This document shows positions 63,002 to 64,000 of a DNA stretch of 64,000 nt, in pieces (the first letter of the stretch is position 1; each line of letters begins with the position of its first letter). Under the pieces are notes generated by a model. It was not told where the DNA came from. It did no database searches and saw nothing but the letters and a program-made list of their open reading frames with translations. Both the position numbers and the translations under genes were made by a program. Source of the stretch: Lacibacter sp. H375 (lineage in GTDB: Bacteria > Bacteroidota > Bacteroidia > Chitinophagales > Chitinophagaceae); contig NZ_JBBKTT010000001.1 of assembly GCF_037892425.1 (NCBI RefSeq), positions 1 through 64,000 on the forward strand. Direction: 5' to 3'.

Positions 63002-63754
63002 TCATTTGTATTCAATAAACCCCCGATTGATCTTTGCAATTTTCCGTTGAAGCCGAAACACGCCAATACCATTTCTGCTTCCCGCATTATTACTGTTGCC
63101 TTCTATGGTATGAATAAATCCGCCTTCTACTTTTTCAACTATCCCAGTGTGGCCTGCACTTCCGCCTGTGTTCATAATAAAAATATGTCCGGGCTTTATA
63201 AGAGATGGTTTGTTCACTGCTTCATTGGTTGTAATTTTTTTACCTGTTGTTTTATTCCAATGCGTCATTACATGTCCTGTCTTCACTAGTGGGTTTTTCT
63301 TACCCAATGTGGTTGATGCTTTATCGAATCCCCAATACACAAAGGCAGCACACCAGAACAAACCGGGAGGCAATCCAACACTTGCAAGGTATTGATCAAC
63401 CACCGGGCCTTTATTACTGCCGGGAGGTTCTTCCATAACACCAAGTTGCTTGATAGCAGCCTTTACTGATTCTGCAAGCAAAGCATTGGGTGCAGTATCC
63501 GTTACAACAACAGTATCTGTGCCAAACAATGTTGACCACGTAAGCGAACCAACTTGTCCATCCACTTCAAGTGGATTACCAAACTGATCCATATGTGTTG
63601 CCTGAAAAAGTTTCACTGCATTCTTGGTTTTTACGCCATACGTGCCGGTTCCTTCGAGGTTACCAATATTCAATTCAATGAGCTTTTTCTGAATTGCTTT
63701 TACAATTGCTGTATTGCCTTCGCCTTCTTTGATAATTCTGCCTGGGTATTTCAT
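63002..63754 (-). CDS. Peptidoglycan-binding CHAP-domain hydrolase of the eCIS cluster
   Basis: 250 residues. The N-terminal PG_binding_1 domain (1-85: KAIQKKLIELNIGN, FQATHMDQFGNPLEVDGQVGSLTWSTLFG) precedes a CHAP amidase/peptidase domain with catalytic Cys in GLFWCAAFVYWGF near 134 and His in SAGHTGIVEKVEGG near 199. There is no signal peptide, as expected for a component packed in or lysing cells to release a contractile particle rather than one secreted by Sec. It lies between the tape-measure gene and the giant DUF4157 gene. Confidence 0.87.
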   Translation of the reverse strand: MKYPGRIIKEGEGNTAIVKAIQKKLIELNIGNLEGTGTYGVKTKNAVKLFQATHMDQFGNPLEVDGQVGSLTWSTLFGTDTVVVTDTAPNALLAESVKAAIKQLGVMEEPPGSNKGPVVDQYLASVGLPPGLFWCAAFVYWGFDKASTTLGKKNPLVKTGHVMTHWNKTTGKKITTNEAVNKPSLIKPGHIFIMNTGGSAGHTGIVEKVEGGFIHTIEGNSNNAGSRNGIGVFRLQRKIAKINRGFIEYK

Positions 63755-63854
63755 ACACTTGATTTTGGTTATGAGTTATGAGTTTAGATTTTCAAATTGC
63801 GTGATCCTCTTTCCTTATTCCTTGTTTCTTGTACATGGAGCCTTATGCCTTTTT

Positions 63855-64000
63855 CTAAGTCCATTCAACAAATAGGGCTTGTTTCATCCAGGGGTAACGG
63901 ATAATTGAATAAGTCCAAGGTAAGTACTGCATCAACACGTCTTCTGTTCGTTGTTCCACTTGCAGCAACCATTTATCTTCTTTGTGCGACAACTTACCTG
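63855..64000 (-). CDS. eCIS tape-measure protein, C-terminal fragment
   Basis: The minus strand encodes 47 residues ending at TAG 63857-63855; the rest lies beyond the window. The segment LSHKEDKWLLQVEQ, then LPWTYSIIRYPWMKQAL and the terminal FVEWT match my memory of the conserved C-terminus of contractile injection system tape-measure (Afp14-like) proteins. It places the right edge inside the structural part of the eCIS cluster. Confidence 0.7.
   Translation of the reverse strand, partial: GKLSHKEDKWLLQVEQRTEDVLMQYLPWTYSIIRYPWMKQALFVEWT

Noticed and set aside
55392-64000. Interpretation as a prophage tail module
   Set aside because: The DUF4157 proteins, AAA+ ATPase and tape-measure C-terminus fit an eCIS; no integrase, terminase, capsid or phage regulatory gene is in view, although the structural genes outside the window are unseen.
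1-64000. tRNA, rRNA or insertion sequences
   Set aside because: Intergenic gaps were read for cloverleaf arms, rRNA-like text, transposase frames with terminal repeats and target duplications; none was recognised by eye.

Overview
The window looks like chromosomal DNA of a member of the Bacteroidota, most likely a Chitinophagaceae-type bacterium. This is inferred from content, not from a database match. Pointers are a PorW/SprE-type type IX secretion lipoprotein, a putative porin, a TonB-dependent receptor with a carboxypeptidase-like N-terminal domain, bactofilin, HYC_CC_PP and DUF4954 family proteins, and promoters of the Bacteroidota form (TTTG, about 19 bp, TAnnTTTG). No rRNA, tRNA, CRISPR array, transposase or phage integration module was seen.

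Layout. 1-1676: the start of a large secreted Ig-repeat surface protein, cut by the window edge. 2.1-13.3 kb: glutaminyl cyclase, a phosphoribosyltransferase, and two partner Fe-S proteins (3652 and 11400) separated by a nine-gene minus-strand block (two ATP-grasp paralogues, NRDE, DinB, YceI, DoxX, YHS, Crp/Fnr and LysE proteins). 13.3-17.7 kb: a gene-poor stretch with palindromes and a foldable leader, two exported proteins, and argS. 17.7-22.7 kb: a metal-handling cluster of a TonB receptor with a CxxC plug, a barrel protein, two HMA proteins (one with a metallothionein-like tail) and a HYC_CC_PP protein. 22.7-44.9 kb: mostly housekeeping and envelope genes (porin, FkbM methyltransferase, purine nucleoside phosphorylase, sucC, SprT-like, AtpZ/bactofilin group, porW, a class A penicillin-binding protein, glmS, DUF4954, an unusual mitochondrial-like citrate synthase, LptF/G permease).

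Two systems stand out. First, 45.1-49.5 kb holds four tightly coupled genes: an AurF-type diiron oxygenase with all seven iron ligands, an OleA-like condensing enzyme that keeps the OleA-specific glutamate, an OleC-like AMP-forming enzyme and an OleD-like reductase whose Rossmann motif lies upstream of any ATG, GTG or TTG. There is no OleB. This suggests a beta-lactone or other modified long-chain lipid pathway, possibly undescribed. Second, 55.4-64.0 kb is the distal end of an extracellular contractile injection system (eCIS): the C-terminus of a tape-measure protein, a peptidoglycan-binding CHAP hydrolase, a 1721-residue DUF4157 putative effector with an amidase-like module and a nuclease-like C-terminus, a second DUF4157 protein with an extra HExxH motif, and an AAA+ ATPase. 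The rest of the eCIS should lie to the right of the window.

Between these lie tgt (with a degenerate zinc site), a family 2 glycosyltransferase, rsmG (TTG start), a NarL-type response regulator behind a TACC...GGTA dyad, and an M1 peptidase. Strong intrinsic terminators separate many convergent units.
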